64,000 nt of DNA from Talpa occidentalis (GCF_014898055.3 NW_023604295.1:69155730-69219729), one strand, 5' to 3'. Positions 11,957-23,408 are shown, counted from the first letter of the stretch. Numbers and translations: made by a program. Notes: generated from the sequence alone by a model not told the origin.

Positions 11957-11969
11957 TAAAATTGGTTTA

Positions 11970-12905
11970 AAAAGAGCACATTAAATTGTTCTTCTCAGTT
12001 TTATTGTCTCATAAAACTTATGTTGAAAAAGTCACAGTTTCTATGCAATTTAAAGTTAGCAACTCTAAAGCTGCCACATTAGTACATAAATTCTATTATT
12101 CATTTTGTTGAATGAAATATAACATTTGATTATAATCGCATTATTTGAAAAGTAACCTAGTGATGGATATTTTAATAGAAACTTACAGATGAAGACCTTA
12201 CTTGTTAAATTAGAACTCTGAATCATTCTGCAATGGTCAACCTAACACAAAACCATTTTATAATTCACAGCATTTTTTCTAGATGTTTTGAGACCAGTTT
12301 TAAAATTTCAATTTAGTATGTTTTCTTTACTTCTATTTTAGATTTTAAAAATATTCATATTTGTAATGAACCTTAAAGATTCTAAGGATATTATATTGTT
12401 TTTTGACATATTTTTCTGATAAGAAATCCATTAGATTAAATCTGTCTCTTTATAAATAGTCTATATTTTCTCTCTGTTTTTTTTTTTCCTTCCCTCTTTG
12501 GATTTCTGCAATTATAATATTATGGGTCTAGGTTTAGAATTTGTTTTGTTTATCCTATTGAGCACTAAGTATGCATTTTCAAACTTAGCATTCTTTTTTT
12601 TATTATTTTGTTCAATTCTGGAAATGTATCTGCCATTATTTTAAAATACTGCTTCTCCTTCATTTTCTTATTTTTTCTGGATCTCTAAACCAGATCTATA
12701 TGGTATTGCTTCATTCTATCATTCATATGTCTTTGCCTTCTTTGTATGTTCCCTGTCTTTACTTTTCAGTGTTATTTCTTTATAATTTTTACTATCCGTT
12801 TATTTTATGTAAACTATTGTTTAACCTGCAGTATAAAATTCATCATTATAATGTCTACATATCAGGAAGATATAATGTCAAATATGACGCTTTGTAATTA
12901 TATCT
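11970..12905. other. AT-rich sequence, nothing recognised
   Basis: T-rich on the plus strand from about 12300, with short T runs near 12476-12488 and 12594-12602. It may hold a diverged LINE, but I cannot identify one. Confidence 0.5.
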
Positions 12906-12917
12906 CCTTATACTTTA

Positions 12918-13030
12918 ATATTTTTTATTGAAATAACATTGTATTATAACTTTATGTAAGTTTCTGGTGTGCATTATTACAAATCAACATCTTTATATAC
13001 TATCTGTATGTTAAGATTACTGTAAAACCC
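12918..13030 (-). mobile_element. Old L1 3'-end fragment (tentative)
   Basis: 'tttttattgaaataacattg...aactttatgtaagtttctggtgtgcattatta' resembles the reverse complement of the 3' end of older mammalian L1s (attgaagtataattgatttac...gtttcaggtgtac). It is diverged. Confidence 0.5.
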
Positions 13031-13066
13031 TTTTAATACTTTTTTTTAAGTTATTTACCATTTTAG

Positions 13067-13334
13067 GGCCTCCCCTGCTGGCGCAGGTGGTTGAATGCAG
13101 TGCTGTGAAGCTGTCCTCAGCCTCTGCAGCGCTGTTCGATCCCGGCTGGCCGGCGAGGGTTGCACATGGCACAGCAGACCTCTCCTGTCTCGCCCTCTGC
13201 TCCCCTCAGCAGTGTATTTCGTCAGTCTGCCTGTTCTGTTCCCCACTCTGTCTCTGGTGAATCCTTTCACCCTCCCGCACATCTGGCCTGTACCCCGGTA
13301 CTTGTATAAAATAAATCAATAAATCTTAAAAAAA
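13067..13334 (+). mobile_element. T+ SINE copy, long target duplication
   Basis: Perfect 19-bp target duplication aagttatttaccattttag at 13048-13066 and 13335-13353. It belongs to the 'ggttgaatgcagtgctgtgaag' branch. The B box is near-intact (tgttcgatccc). The tail is aaataaatcaataaatctta. Confidence 0.93.
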
Positions 13335-13353
13335 AAGTTATTTACCATTTTAG

Positions 13354-14290
13354 TGGTAAACATTCTTATTCTATATTACAGTTTGCATTGCTCTTTTAAC
13401 AAATATTCATGTTATGCTAATTTTTCTGCTTCTTTTGAACTATTTTGCCTTATGTAGTTTATACACTCTTATTACTAGTGTATTTTTTTTTCCTACATGG
13501 GAGTCTAATTCAAGTAACATCATAATACTTTATAAAATATACCTGTCTTAGGGAGTAAATCCATTCCAGGTAAGGTGCTATGTTGGCATTTAGTTTGTGC
13601 TTCCTGTATCTAACATTATTAAAGTTAAAAAGAAACACATCTATACTTGCTTTAGCTTGATCATTACTTATCAAAATCAAGTATGTTTTTGGTTAGAAAT
13701 CCAAGATAGCCAAGTTTTTTCCTAACAATTGTATTTTACTTATCATATCTTTATGGGTATGGAGGGTTTCACAGAGTCTCAGGTAAACTCATAAATCTTC
13801 TTCATCCACCCATTGCACATTGGTTCAAATCCCCACCACAAATACCTAGCATCAAAAGTCCAGTCCACAGTCTGTAGCTATTACATCTTACTGGAGTATA
13901 TAACAGATCTAGACCCTTGGAACATTATATTATTCCCTTAGCTCCTTGGCTTTGAAATCTTTGTTATTTTTGCCACCTGAATGTTTCTCCTACTTCCTTT
14001 TGAGACTGGCTATAGTAACTTGCATTTTTTGTGGTTGCTCTATTTTATATAGCATTTCTTCATAAAGGAAAGGGGATCTAGTGCACGCCAACTCAGTTTA
14101 ATATGTTGCCTGAAATATCCCACCCGTCTGTATTTAAATATGCAAATCTAAAATGTATTTTTTTTTTTTGCACAAGAATTTAAATTTAACAAGGAAATAA
14201 AGGACAAGAGACTTCAGAGGTCATCATAATAATATATGAATCTACTTGACAAAAGAAAAGGAGAGATAACAAATGTTGCACTAAACTCTC
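13354..14290. other. Unassigned sequence
   Basis: No exon, RNA gene or firmly named repeat is seen. 13560-14060 is less AT-rich than the rest and may be an old transposon or simply unique sequence. Confidence 0.5.
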
Positions 14291-14305
14291 CAAATATAGA
14301 TCCCA

Positions 14306-14581
14306 GGGACCTCCCTGGTCGTGCAAGGGGTTAAGTCTCAGCACTGTGAAGCTATCCCCAGCCATTGCATCATGAGTTCAATCCCCGGCCAGGGATCTAC
14401 CCACATGGCACAGCAGACCTCTCTTCTCTTGCCTGCTACTCTCCTTAGCAGTGTATTTCGGTAGATCTGCCTGCTCTGTTCCCCACTCTGTCTCTGGTGA
14501 ATCCTCTTGCCCTCGCCCACCTCTGGCCTGTACTCTAGCTCTTGTATGCATAAATAAATAAAATAAATCTTTAAAAAATTG
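14306..14581 (+). mobile_element. T+ SINE copy, outer partner of a nested pair
   Basis: It starts gggacctccctggtcgtgca and ends aaaataaatctttaaaaaattg. A short target duplication tatagatc lies at 14295-14302 and 14582-14589, with further similarity (cag) resuming after the second SINE at 14944. It is the 'caaggggttaagtc' branch. The next SINE then inserted in its 3' tail and flank. Confidence 0.88.
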
Positions 14582-14589
14582 TATAGATC

Positions 14590-14926
14590 GGGCCTCCCCG
14601 GTGGCGCAGCGGTAGAGCGCTGGGTTGCGAAGCTGCCCGCGGCCTCTGCAGCGCCGGTTCGATCCCCGGCTGCTCCCCGGCCACCGGAGGAGGGTCCCAC
14701 ATGGCGCGCAGACCTCTCCTGCCGCCCGCTGCTCCCCTCAGCAGTGTACTTCGGTCCTTCTGCCTGCTCTGCTCCCCGCTCTGGCTCTGGTGAATTCTCT
14801 CACCCTCCCGCGCTTCTGACTGTACCCAGTGCATGTATAAACAAAAAACAAAAAAAAAACAAACAAGCAAACAAATAAATAAAGAAAAACATGCCTCTAT
14901 TAAAAAAAAAAAAAAATCTTTAAAAA
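14590..14926 (+). mobile_element. T+ SINE copy, young subfamily, extended 3' tail
   Basis: This is one of the best-preserved copies. The A box is tggcgcagcgg, the B box is ggttcgatccc, followed by the ccaccggaggagg segment and many CpGs. Perfect 17-bp target duplication aaaaaattgtatagatc at 14573-14589 and 14927-14943. After AATAAATAAAG it carries the extra word catgcctctat and a second A run, which the copy at 30218-30533 also has. Few CpG losses suggest recent insertion. Confidence 0.95.
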
Positions 14927-15158
14927 AAAAAATTGTATAGATCACAGTGTGCTTAATAAAGCTGGAGGAAGACACTAGGAAATAAAACAATGAACAAAGG
15001 TTACTGACAGAGCTAAGCCAACCCTCATTTCAGTTGCATACTAAACAGAGGATTAGAATACCTCTGAAACTAACCTGTGATTATGCTTCTCACTTTAATC
15101 ACAGCTCAAAATATATATTCCGGAAATAATATAGTACAGTCAAAATTACTGTATATGA

Positions 15159-15418
15159 GGGACCTCCCTGGTGGCGCGAGGGGTTAAGACGCAACCTATA
15201 TAGCTGTCCACAGCCTCTGCAGCACGAGTTCGATCCCTGGCCAGGAAGCTAACCCACATGGCGCAGCAGACCTCTCCTGACTCGCCCGCTGCTCCCCTCA
15301 GCATTGTATTTTGGTCAATCTGCCTGTTCTGTTCCCCATTATGTCTCTGGTGAATCCTCTAACCTCCACATGTCTGGCCTGTACCCCAGTTCTTGTATGC
15401 ATAAATAAATCTTTTTAA
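15159..15418 (+). mobile_element. T+ SINE copy, 'gaggggttaagacgc' subfamily
   Basis: Target duplications aaaattactgtatatga (15142-15158) and aaaattactgtacgtga (15419-15435) differ only by a C/T in a CpG context. The B box is agttcgatccc. It ends gcataaataaatctttt. Confidence 0.92.
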
Positions 15419-15849
15419 AAAATTACTGTACGTGAAATACATTTTATAAATACTGTATACCTCAAGATGAATTAAGAAGGAAATTAAGAGCATACTTTTC
15501 AAAGCATAGACATGGAATATTTGAAGGAAACTTTCTGTTGAGGAAATTGATATTCAGAGGGATTTCTGCTATCTGAAATTAATGTATTTAAATCAGAGTT
15601 TTACAAAAACTAAGTGAAATTAGTATTGGTATATTCTTTTCTCAATACCACTTACATAAGACAAGTAGTATTTTTCTTCTAAAGATCTTCCTTCTTGACC
15701 TGCCCTAACATATACATACACAATATTTTCATTAAGTAGGGAATTATTTAGTATGCTAAAATTCAGTTATTTGAGGTAAAAATATTTTAGGGTGCTAATA
15801 TATTTTTAAATTTCCAAACACTATAGCTTCCCTAAAGAATGACACTTTA

Positions 15850-16117
15850 GGGACCTCCCTGGTGGTGCAAGGGGCTAAGTGTCAGCATACTGAAGCAATC
15901 TACAGCTAATGCAGCACATAGTTCAATCCCCAGCCAGGGAGCTGACCCACGTGACTCCGCAAACCTCTCCTGTGGCACATGCTGTTCCTCTCAGCAGTGT
16001 ATTTCAGTTAGTCCACCTGTTCTACTCCCCACTTTGTCTCTAGTGAATCATCTTACCCTCCAGCACCTCTGGCCTGTATCCCAATTCTTGTGTGCATAAA
16101 TAAATAAACCTTTAAAA
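15850..16117 (+). mobile_element. T+ SINE copy, older and diverged
   Basis: Target duplications aaagaatgacacttta (15835-15849) and aaagaaagacacttta (16118-16133) differ at one base. CpGs are mostly lost and the B box is agttcaatccc. It starts gggacctccctggtggtgca. Confidence 0.9.
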
Positions 16118-16438
16118 AAAGAAAGACACTTTATTCTTAAATAGTATCATTATCTCAATACTCTGTCATGGTTATTAATTATGTACATACCACTCACAGT
16201 TTTTCTTCACTTAGTATATAAAAAGTGGCATGCTAACATTTAAAAATTTTAAGATGTAATATTAGACCTTTATTCTACCATCATAAACATTTATACCTGA
16301 GTAACAGCTATTTTTTAACTACGTAAAAAGTAAGTAAATAAAATCCCAAGTAAAGACAATTAGCTACATCCTCACTATTCCCTAGTTTTGCTTAAGTCAT
16401 GCACTTTGCCATCAATATTTGTTCTTTTGAATTTTGTG

Positions 16439-16717
16439 GGTTTTTTTTCCTTTTTTTTAAAGATCTATTTATTTATGTATACAAGAACTGGGGTACAGGC
16501 CAGAGGTGTGGAGGGTGAGAAAACTCACCAGAGATAGAGTGGGGAACAGAACAGGCAGACTGACCGAAACACACAGCTGAGGGGAGCAGCTGGCAAGCCA
16601 GGAGAGGTCTGCTACGCCATGTGGGTAGCTTCCCAGCAGGGGCCGAACTCGTGCTGTAATGGCTGCAGAGAGCTCCATAGACTGCATCCTAACCCCTTGT
16701 GCCACCCGGGAAGCCCT
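16439..16717 (-). mobile_element. T+ SINE copy, reverse orientation
   Basis: A 9-bp target duplication aattttgtg lies at 16430-16438 and 16719-16727. The minus-strand B box is interrupted (gagttcggcccc). It lies just left of the MLT1-like LTR. Confidence 0.88.
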
Positions 16718-16730
16718 AAATTTTGTGTTT

Positions 16731-17450
16731 ATTATTGTGGTTGGTATGAGTTTATTGTGTCCCCCCAAAAGATATACTGAAGTCTTAATTCCCAGTTCCT
16801 CAGAACGTGACCTTATATGGAAATAGTGTATTAGTAGATACAATTAATTAAGATGAAGTCATACTGGAGGAACATAAGTCCTTAATAAGAGAAATACCAC
16901 TCTTATAAAAATTCCTTCTACAGAGCCTCTCTGGTGGCACAAGGGGTTAAGATACAGCCCTATGAAGCTATCCACAGCCATTGCAGCATGAGTTTGATCC
17001 CCAGCCAGCCCAGTAGATACCCACATGGTGCAGCAGACCTCTCCAATCTCACCCACTGCTCCTCTCAGCAGTGTATTTCAATCAGTCTGCATGTTCTATT
17101 CTCCACTCTGTCTCTGGTGAATCCCCTTACCTCCCATACCTCAGGCCTGTACCACAGTTCTTGTATGCATAAATGAATGAAAGTCCTTCTAAGGAGAAAA
17201 ATGCCAAGTGGAAACATATACACGAGGGGAGGGCAGCAGTGTAACAAGAATGGAAAAATTGAACTATATATCTACAGACCAAAATGCACATGATACTGAT
17301 GTACACTGGAAGAAACAAGGACAAATACTCATTTAGAAACTTAGGAGAGAACAACGTTCTGCCAAAGTCTTGATTTCAGACTTTTAGACTCCAAAGTTTT
17401 GAGAGCAACAATTTCTGTTGTCTTAAGCCACCTAGTTTATGGTACTTTGT
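16731..17450 (+). mobile_element. MLT1-like (ERVL-MaLR) LTR remnant, split by a SINE
   Basis: 'attgtgtccccccaaaagat...gaagtcttaattcccagttcct...gaacgtgacc' at the left and 'agcaacaatttctgttgtcttaagccacctagtttatggtactttgtta' at the right give the start and end words of MLT1-type LTRs. The interior is diverged and holds the SINE at 16923-17183. It is a long-dead, non-coding retroviral-type LTR. Confidence 0.75.
16923..17183 (+). mobile_element. T+ SINE copy inside the MLT1-like LTR
   Basis: A short target duplication tccttcta lies at 16913-16920 and 17184-17191. The 5' end reads gagcctctctggtggcacaagg, the B box agtttgatccc. LTR text continues on both sides. Confidence 0.88.
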
Positions 17451-17737
17451 TAAGGAGCCCTGGAAAACTACCACAGTGGTACTAAAAGGAAAGCAAATAT
17501 TTTCTGTACACCCCTCTGTATCATCATGAAGGAACAAACACAAGAATCATTTCTCTAATCTATGTTTTGCTTGGTTCCCATGGGCATTTGCCTTTACATT
17601 TCCATTCTTAAACCCAATGGCTTCCACCTAGAGTTCAAATTTAGTTTTTTCTATTTCTGATATTTATAAGAAGAAATAATAACACAAGTTTACAAAAAGA
17701 TAAATTTACATTTCATATTTCATTAAGAAACACACTT

Positions 17738-18035
17738 GGGCCTCCCTGGTGGGGCAGCGGTTGAGCGCTGGGTTGCAAAGCTGCCCGCAGCCTCTGTGGC
17801 ACCGGTTTGATCCCCGGCTGCTCCCCAGCCACCAGAGGAGGGTCCCACATGGTGCGCAGACCTCTCCTGCCGCCTGCTGCTCCCCTCAGCAGTGTACTTC
17901 GGTCCTTCTGCCTGCTCTGCTCCCTGCTCTGGCTCTGGTGAACTATCTCACCCTCCCGCGCTTCTGACTGTACCCAGTTCTTGTATAAATAGACAAATAA
18001 ACAAACAAACAAACAAATAAATAACTCTTAAAAAA
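17738..18035 (+). mobile_element. T+ SINE copy, young subfamily
   Basis: Target duplications aagaaacacactt (17725-17737) and aagaaacatcctt (18036-18048) differ at two bases. It has the ccaccagaggagg segment. The B box has one change (ggtttgatccc). The tail is a long (AAAC)n stretch ending aataaataactctta, unlike the usual pure AAAT tail. Confidence 0.92.
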
Positions 18036-18424
18036 AAGAAACATCCTTGAAGCAACAGTGACTAAAAAGTTAAAAACATATCTTATACCTGAAATTAATG
18101 TAAGCATTTATCAGGGAATTTCTCATATTACCTTATTGAATACTTTTCTTATAGATAAGAATACTAAGCCTTATTAATGTAGTAATAAATGACATGCTTT
18201 AGAACTGAGAGAATATTTGTTGCTAAAATGCAATACACAATCTGTAAGAATGAAAACAATTTTCTCTAACTTTATCAAACATAAATACAAAATGTAAACA
18301 TTGTAGCTCCTCTGTAAGAAGAAAACTTACATAGGGCAAAAAGGCTCTACAAGTGAATCACTAAAATTACTTATATAACAACTCGCAATTATCAGGTACC
18401 AATTTTGTACTTTTAAAGATTATG

Positions 18425-18575
18425 CTTATTGAAGTAACATCAATTTACAGCACTGCATTTGTTTTAGGGATAGTTTCACATTCCTACAAATATATGCAAC
18501 CACATCACACCCATTACCAAAGCACCAATAATCCTTCACCATAGACCATTAAGCCCCCATTCACTACTTACTGTA
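18425..18575 (-). mobile_element. Old L1 3'-end fragment (tentative)
   Basis: 'cttattgaagtaacatcaatttacagcactgc...ttcacattcctacaaat...cacacccattaccaaagcacc' fits the reverse complement of an older L1 3' UTR. The match is by remembered pattern only. Confidence 0.5.
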
Positions 18576-18599
18576 TTTGTATTTGAACAAGACATTGAA

Positions 18600-20857
18600 A
18601 GAATATAATGAAAAGCAAGGTAACAAACGAATGAATAAATGAAAGACACACAATGATAAATTCAATTTGTCGCTAATTTATTTTGTATACATTTTACATT
18701 TTGTAACTAATTAAATGAGTAATGTCATCAAAATAGAAATCAAAACCAGTCTATGATACTATGACTCATGAAGAGCTAATTTCCCATCAATTGTAGTATA
18801 TTTGTTTTGTGAAGTGAAGTGAGAGCCTCCTGTGTATGTTCAGTCATGGGGACATGGAGGCAGTCTTTTATTCCACCAGTAACTGCAGTTGTATAACTCA
18901 CACAATCTGGTTGGCCAGTGGCCACCAATGCATGCCTAGACATCTCTTGCTCAAGATTATAGTTCTCATCAAAAAGTCATGCTTAACCAAAATAATTAAA
19001 CTGTAGATTTTGTATTCACAGACAATGTTTCAATTCCTCCTTTACAAAGACAAAAACCAACCAAACAAACATTTTAAATATTTTTCACTTTGTTTTGAAA
19101 AGTTTTGGTAGAGTAGTTCAGAGGGATAAAAATAAATAAAGCTAAACTCTTGACCCAGCTAACCAGATTTTCAATAACATGTGCATCTGTTGCTAGTGGC
19201 AGGTAGTAACAATTGCAATTTCTCATTGAATATCCATCCATTTTTAGAAGTATTAGAAGCTTCATGGAGAGATGCTTGCCTAGAGAGAGAGCAAGCTCTC
19301 CTCATTAGCACATGGTAGCAATCCACAGGATAGCCAGCGTTTGATTATTAATATGAAATGTTTGGGCCATTAGCTGTCACCTGTTTCAAAAACTAGTGCA
19401 GTGCTGTTTAGCTTTGGACTTTTTTTCCCCTGCTGTCAAATTTAGTTAAAATGTGCCTGTGGGATGAAATGTCATAAGGGGAAATGCGCAGTTGGAGCAA
19501 TTTCATAAGTCTTTGTCCTGTAGGAAACCTGGTTGTACACTAAATTAATTCTTAATACATAATATTTTGTACTAGCTTCATAGTCCCTAAACCTTAGGAT
19601 AGAGACAATATTTATTAATAATATCCTGAGGTTTTTGAGTCAGTATGCACTCTTATAATTCATTTTATCTCTTTTGAAATATTAGTTGCTATAAATTGAT
19701 TTATCCTCCATTGATGTTTGAAGTTGCTGTCAGAGTTGTTTTTATTTTAATTTTCAATAATTACACTACTTCATACTTTCTGTTAGATTTTTTGTGGCAT
19801 TAACAAAGTATAATTGGAAAAATAGTAATATAATTTTGCTATTAGTGCTTACCTAATACAAACATAAGAATTGCAGATAATCATATCTTTAGTAATACAT
19901 TCTTCTGGGTAATTCATAGCAAGTAAAATGATTTTAAATCATGCCTCATCATATTTACACACACATTCATTTTTACAGAATGTAAGAATGAAATATCTAG
20001 AATTGGAAAGAGACTTTTTTCCAGTGTCTAACATATTTATGGCTCCTTTTACATAGATCACATATTTAAACATTGACAATTGTGTGATTCTATGCCTCTG
20101 AATCACATGCACACAATAAAATATAAACATTACCTCAATACAAAATAAATGAATAAAGTGTTATTAACATACCTGTCACATAGAGCGACAAATAATTAGC
20201 TTAAATTTTAATATCAGAAATTCCATTCCATTTAATTGATTTAAATTTATTATTCTTTTAAAATTATCATTAGAAGCAAGTCAAAAGCCATGTACAGAAA
20301 GTAAAAAGGTCCTTTGTATGAGGTAATTTGATAAACCATTTTATTTTACCAATTAAGAGATGACCCAACAGCATAAGACAGGATTGTCTTTTTTTTTTTT
20401 TTTTTTTTAGCTGAGGTAGCATTGGCTTACAGAAAGGATTGGTGATTTTGAAAGGCCTATGTGGACTGAATGTTCTAATGAACTTATTAATGAGTAACAT
20501 GAGTATGTGAACAAAAAGAGATCTCTAGAATGAGGATTCACATGCTAGAATATACTTAAGAGTCCTCTGATGAACAAAATAGCGCCATGCTAGAGTACAG
20601 ATTCTTGCCTACAGTGCCCACAAGGAAGTAATAATGTTTATGAAACATCAATTGTTTTGTAAATATATAACTGTTAACTGTTGGGGTAGTTATTGAGATT
20701 TCAGATCAAGAAAGCCATTTATATTTTGAAATTTTGCCTGCAGAAAAATAATCCATAGAGTATTATTCATGTTCCATTTTGTTGTCTTGTGATATCTGTT
20801 ATATCCCAGGATTCAGCAAAGATTTTTGTTTTAGGAGGTTGAGGTCAAAAATGATTA
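18600..20857. other. Unique sequence; possible conserved non-coding block near 19270-19560
   Basis: No exon or repeat is recognised. 19270-19560 is of higher complexity, with clustered homeobox-type (gattattaat), E-box (cacctg) and TAATT words, but this proves nothing by itself. A T run lies at 20389-20409 with no visible target duplication. Confidence 0.4.
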
Positions 20858-20873
20858 TGGATCCCAACTTTTA

Positions 20874-21241
20874 TTTTTTTTTTTTTTGTTTTGTTTTTTA
20901 ATCTTAAATTTTATTTTTATATTCCCCCATACAATTGCAAACGCCCCATTCTGACCCCAATTCTTCCCCTCCCGCCCCCCACCCCCCAAAAAATGTCTCT
21001 GGTTCATAGTTTTTTGTTGATTTTGATTTTCACTTTCTTATATTCATTTTCCTGGTCCCTTATTTAAGTTTTCTAGATTCCTGCTATGAGTGAGACCATC
21101 CGGTATTTTTCTTTTTCTTTTTGGCTTATTTCGCTGAGCATGATCCCTTCCAGCGCCATCCATGTTGCTGCAAATTGCATGTGTTTATCTTTTTTGAATG
21201 CTGAGTAATATTCCATGGTATATATGTATCACATCTTCTTG
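20874..21241 (-). mobile_element. Recent 5'-truncated L1 insertion
   Basis: The text is the reverse complement of the L1 ORF2 C-terminal end and 3' UTR. It has a poly-T (tail) at 20874-20907 and ends at the right in ttccatggtatatatgtatc, a piece of the ORF2 3' end. Perfect 16-bp target duplications tggatcccaactttta flank it at 20858-20873 and 21242-21257. It is about 370 bp, heavily 5'-truncated and non-coding. Confidence 0.93.
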
Positions 21242-21434
21242 TGGATCCCAACTTTTAAACAAAGTACCTGTGCTGGGGACCAGCCTCTGGCAAAATGTTG
21301 TGTTAGGGGTTCCTAAAAGGATGAGACGGCCTAGGCGACGCGTTAAGGGCTGAGGGGAAGGAGATGAGGTAGAATGAGGAGACACTGACACTTGGTGAGG
21401 TGCTAGTAGCTTCTACTGAGAAGCTCAGCAGGTT

Positions 21435-21446
21435 CTTTATTTATAC
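21435..21446 (-). promoter_or_regulatory. LTR TATA box / polyadenylation word
   Basis: Minus-strand gtataaataaag combines a TATA-box-like TATAAATA with AATAAA, an economy seen in several retroviral LTRs. Activity is inferred from position within the LTR only. Confidence 0.5.
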
Positions 21447-22051
21447 ATTTTTAGCAAGCCGGGAGATTACATTATCATGTGCATAGAAACAAAGCAGAAA
21501 CAATCAGTGCATCCTTTTTTCCATATACTTTTGGCTACTACGTGCTCTCAGTAAGAAGCCAACCTTCAAGGTTAATAAAAAAACTAAGCCTTACACTAAA
21601 ACTCATTGTTTCAGCTAAACAAGAACCTAAGACAGTAGACAGCCGCCAGTACATCCCTATCAGCTAAAGCCTAAGCAAGAAAAGACTTCTCTTATTCGCA
21701 TGGCTTTCAGCCGGGGACCAGCTGCTACTCAGCTATCAGAACTTTTTCTACCTAGAAACTCCAAACTCAAATAGCTTCATTTAAAAACTTTCCCAAGAAA
21801 CTTCAAAAGAAGGCAAAAGAAAGACCCACTACAACTGTAGCGCTGGATTGCTTTGTCAGGCATGCACAACAAACCGCCTCCCATTGTCAAGTGGGCCAAA
21901 CTGCCCAACAATTAATTTCTAAACAAACAATTTTCCGTGCTATTTACTTACAGTATGCTGATACATATAATTTATTGCCTAATATACTTTCTGATAAATT
22001 TTTCTCTCTCTATGACCAAGAACAAAAAGCAAAGGATGCCAGATCTTCAGT

Positions 22052-22097
22052 CCCACGGTGTGAGGCCCTTTAGCTTCGGCCCCATGGTGTGAGGCCC
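22052..22097 (-). repeat. 17-bp direct repeat in the LTR U3 region
   Basis: cccacggtgtgaggccc (22052-22068) and cccatggtgtgaggccc (22081-22097) differ at one base. Short direct repeats of this kind are common in LTR U3 enhancer regions. Confidence 0.75.
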
Positions 22098-22156
22098 CCT
22101 CTCTTAGCTGCTTGTCAGTATCCTATCTGGCTGGGGCAGCAAGGCCAGCATATCTG

Positions 22157-23075
22157 CACCAAAATCACCCAAATGCTGCTTATTTCAGGTTTTATTTATT
22201 TATTTTTTTACTATTAAAAGAGTATGCTTCAAATTAAGAACTACCTAAATATAGCATTTTAGATTTACTGAAATGACTGAAAGTCCTATTATTAATAGTA
22301 TTTAATGGTGTGTATTGGCAAACATGATCTCAGTCAATATTTGGGATAAGGAATTCATGCATATGCCTATTTATCAGAAATTGTTGGGGAAGAAAATGCA
22401 TGGCCAACAGATACTGACAAACTTATCTTCCTTAAGATGTTTCTACCTGCTGAAATTTCTGACTGATACCTGATTATGTTTTCCAGTATACAAAATAACT
22501 TTTCTCATGTTATTGGCCTCCAGAATAGTTTAAAAACACTCACTTTTTCCCATAGATTTACTATAGTCCCTTAATTATGTGAATGATATTTCAAATTCTG
22601 TGATATAGAACATACACTGTTTATATAATAATAGATAAAATTTGGTTCTATTTCCCTTTGCCTCCAATTTCCACAGTGGAGTTCACAGGCTCTGAGAAAG
22701 AAGTAGTTATATTAACACTTCTAAATATTCTTCTATGCTTTGAAAGACCATCAGTAGTTCCTGCAGTGACACTAAAAGGAATGAAGCCAAGCGACATATT
22801 TTAGAAAGCAAGCAGAAAGGACTGACTGATGGTTGCTTAAGCCAGTTTTCCCATGCTCTTTCTAGAAATCATTTAGTCCAAGTCTTGCAAAATTTCATGT
22901 ATAAGTTCAAGGGACCCTCCCACCTAAAGAAATGCAGTAGGGACTATTATTGTCAGATTCTACCCATTAGGAAAAGCGACCTTCATTTTAGAGATGAATT
23001 TAACAGTGAAAAAGTTTTTGAGTATGACAATAGTTGCCCAAATGCTTGTATTATAACTAAGTGTAACAACTGCAC
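22157..23075. other. Unique sequence, nothing recognised
   Basis: No exon, RNA gene or named repeat is seen. Confidence 0.5.
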
Positions 23076-23090
23076 CTCACATTCTCTTTA

Positions 23091-23379
23091 TTTATTTTTT
23101 TAGATTTATTTATTTATTTATTTATTTATTTATACAAGCACTGGGTATAGTCAGAAGCGCGGGAGGGTGAGAGAATTCACCAGAGCCAGAGCAGGGAGCA
23201 GAGCAGGCAGAAGGACTGAAGTACACTGCTGAGGGGAGCAGCAGGCGGCAGGAGAGGTTTGCGCGCCATGTGGGACCCTTACCCGTCAGCCAGGGAGCAG
23301 CCAGGAATCGAACCAGCGCTACAGAGGCTGCAGGCAGCTTCGCAACACAGCACTCAACCGCTGTGCCAGCAGGGAGGTC
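23091..23379 (-). mobile_element. T+ SINE copy, left arm of an inverted pair
   Basis: Target duplications ctcacattctcttta (23076-23090) and ctcacactctctttt (23380-23394) differ at two bases. The minus-strand B box is ggttcgattcc. It has a long ATTT tail (23101-23134). Its 5' end faces the 5' end of the SINE at 23409. Confidence 0.92.
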
Positions 23380-23408
23380 CTCACACTCTCTTTTAAAAAC
23401 CTATGTTG

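Larger units (their letters stand above)
21271..22150 (-). mobile_element. Solo endogenous-retrovirus LTR, probably ERVK/class II type
   Basis: The element reads on the minus strand as TGCTGG...CCAGCA, 880 bp, with 6-bp flanks tacctg (21265-21270) and tatctg (22151-22156) that differ by one transition. A minus-strand gtataaataaag word (plus-strand 21435-21446) can serve as TATA box and poly(A) signal, leaving a U5-like, C/T-rich end of about 165 bp. No primer-binding site or internal gag/pol/env segment adjoins it, so it is a solo LTR left by recombination. The 6-bp duplication suggests class II; the family is not identified. It codes for no protein. Confidence 0.7.

Noticed and set aside
14590..14665. 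Possible functional tRNA gene (perfect A and B boxes)
   Set aside because: The boxes belong to the SINE head; it does not fold as a full tRNA, and the same head recurs in over 30 copies.
14571..14990. 139-residue minus-strand open frame
   Set aside because: It runs antisense through a young SINE and its A-rich tail; the same kind of frame recurs at 17713-18012, 30184-30510 and 41420-41716 for the same reason.
20389..20409. A second poly(A)-only insertion (T run)
   Set aside because: No target duplication brackets the run.
21891..22073. 60-residue open frame beginning MGQ within the LTR, at first suggestive of a retroviral Gag start
   Set aside because: It lies inside the LTR, on the strand opposite to its inferred transcription, and shows no Gag motif.
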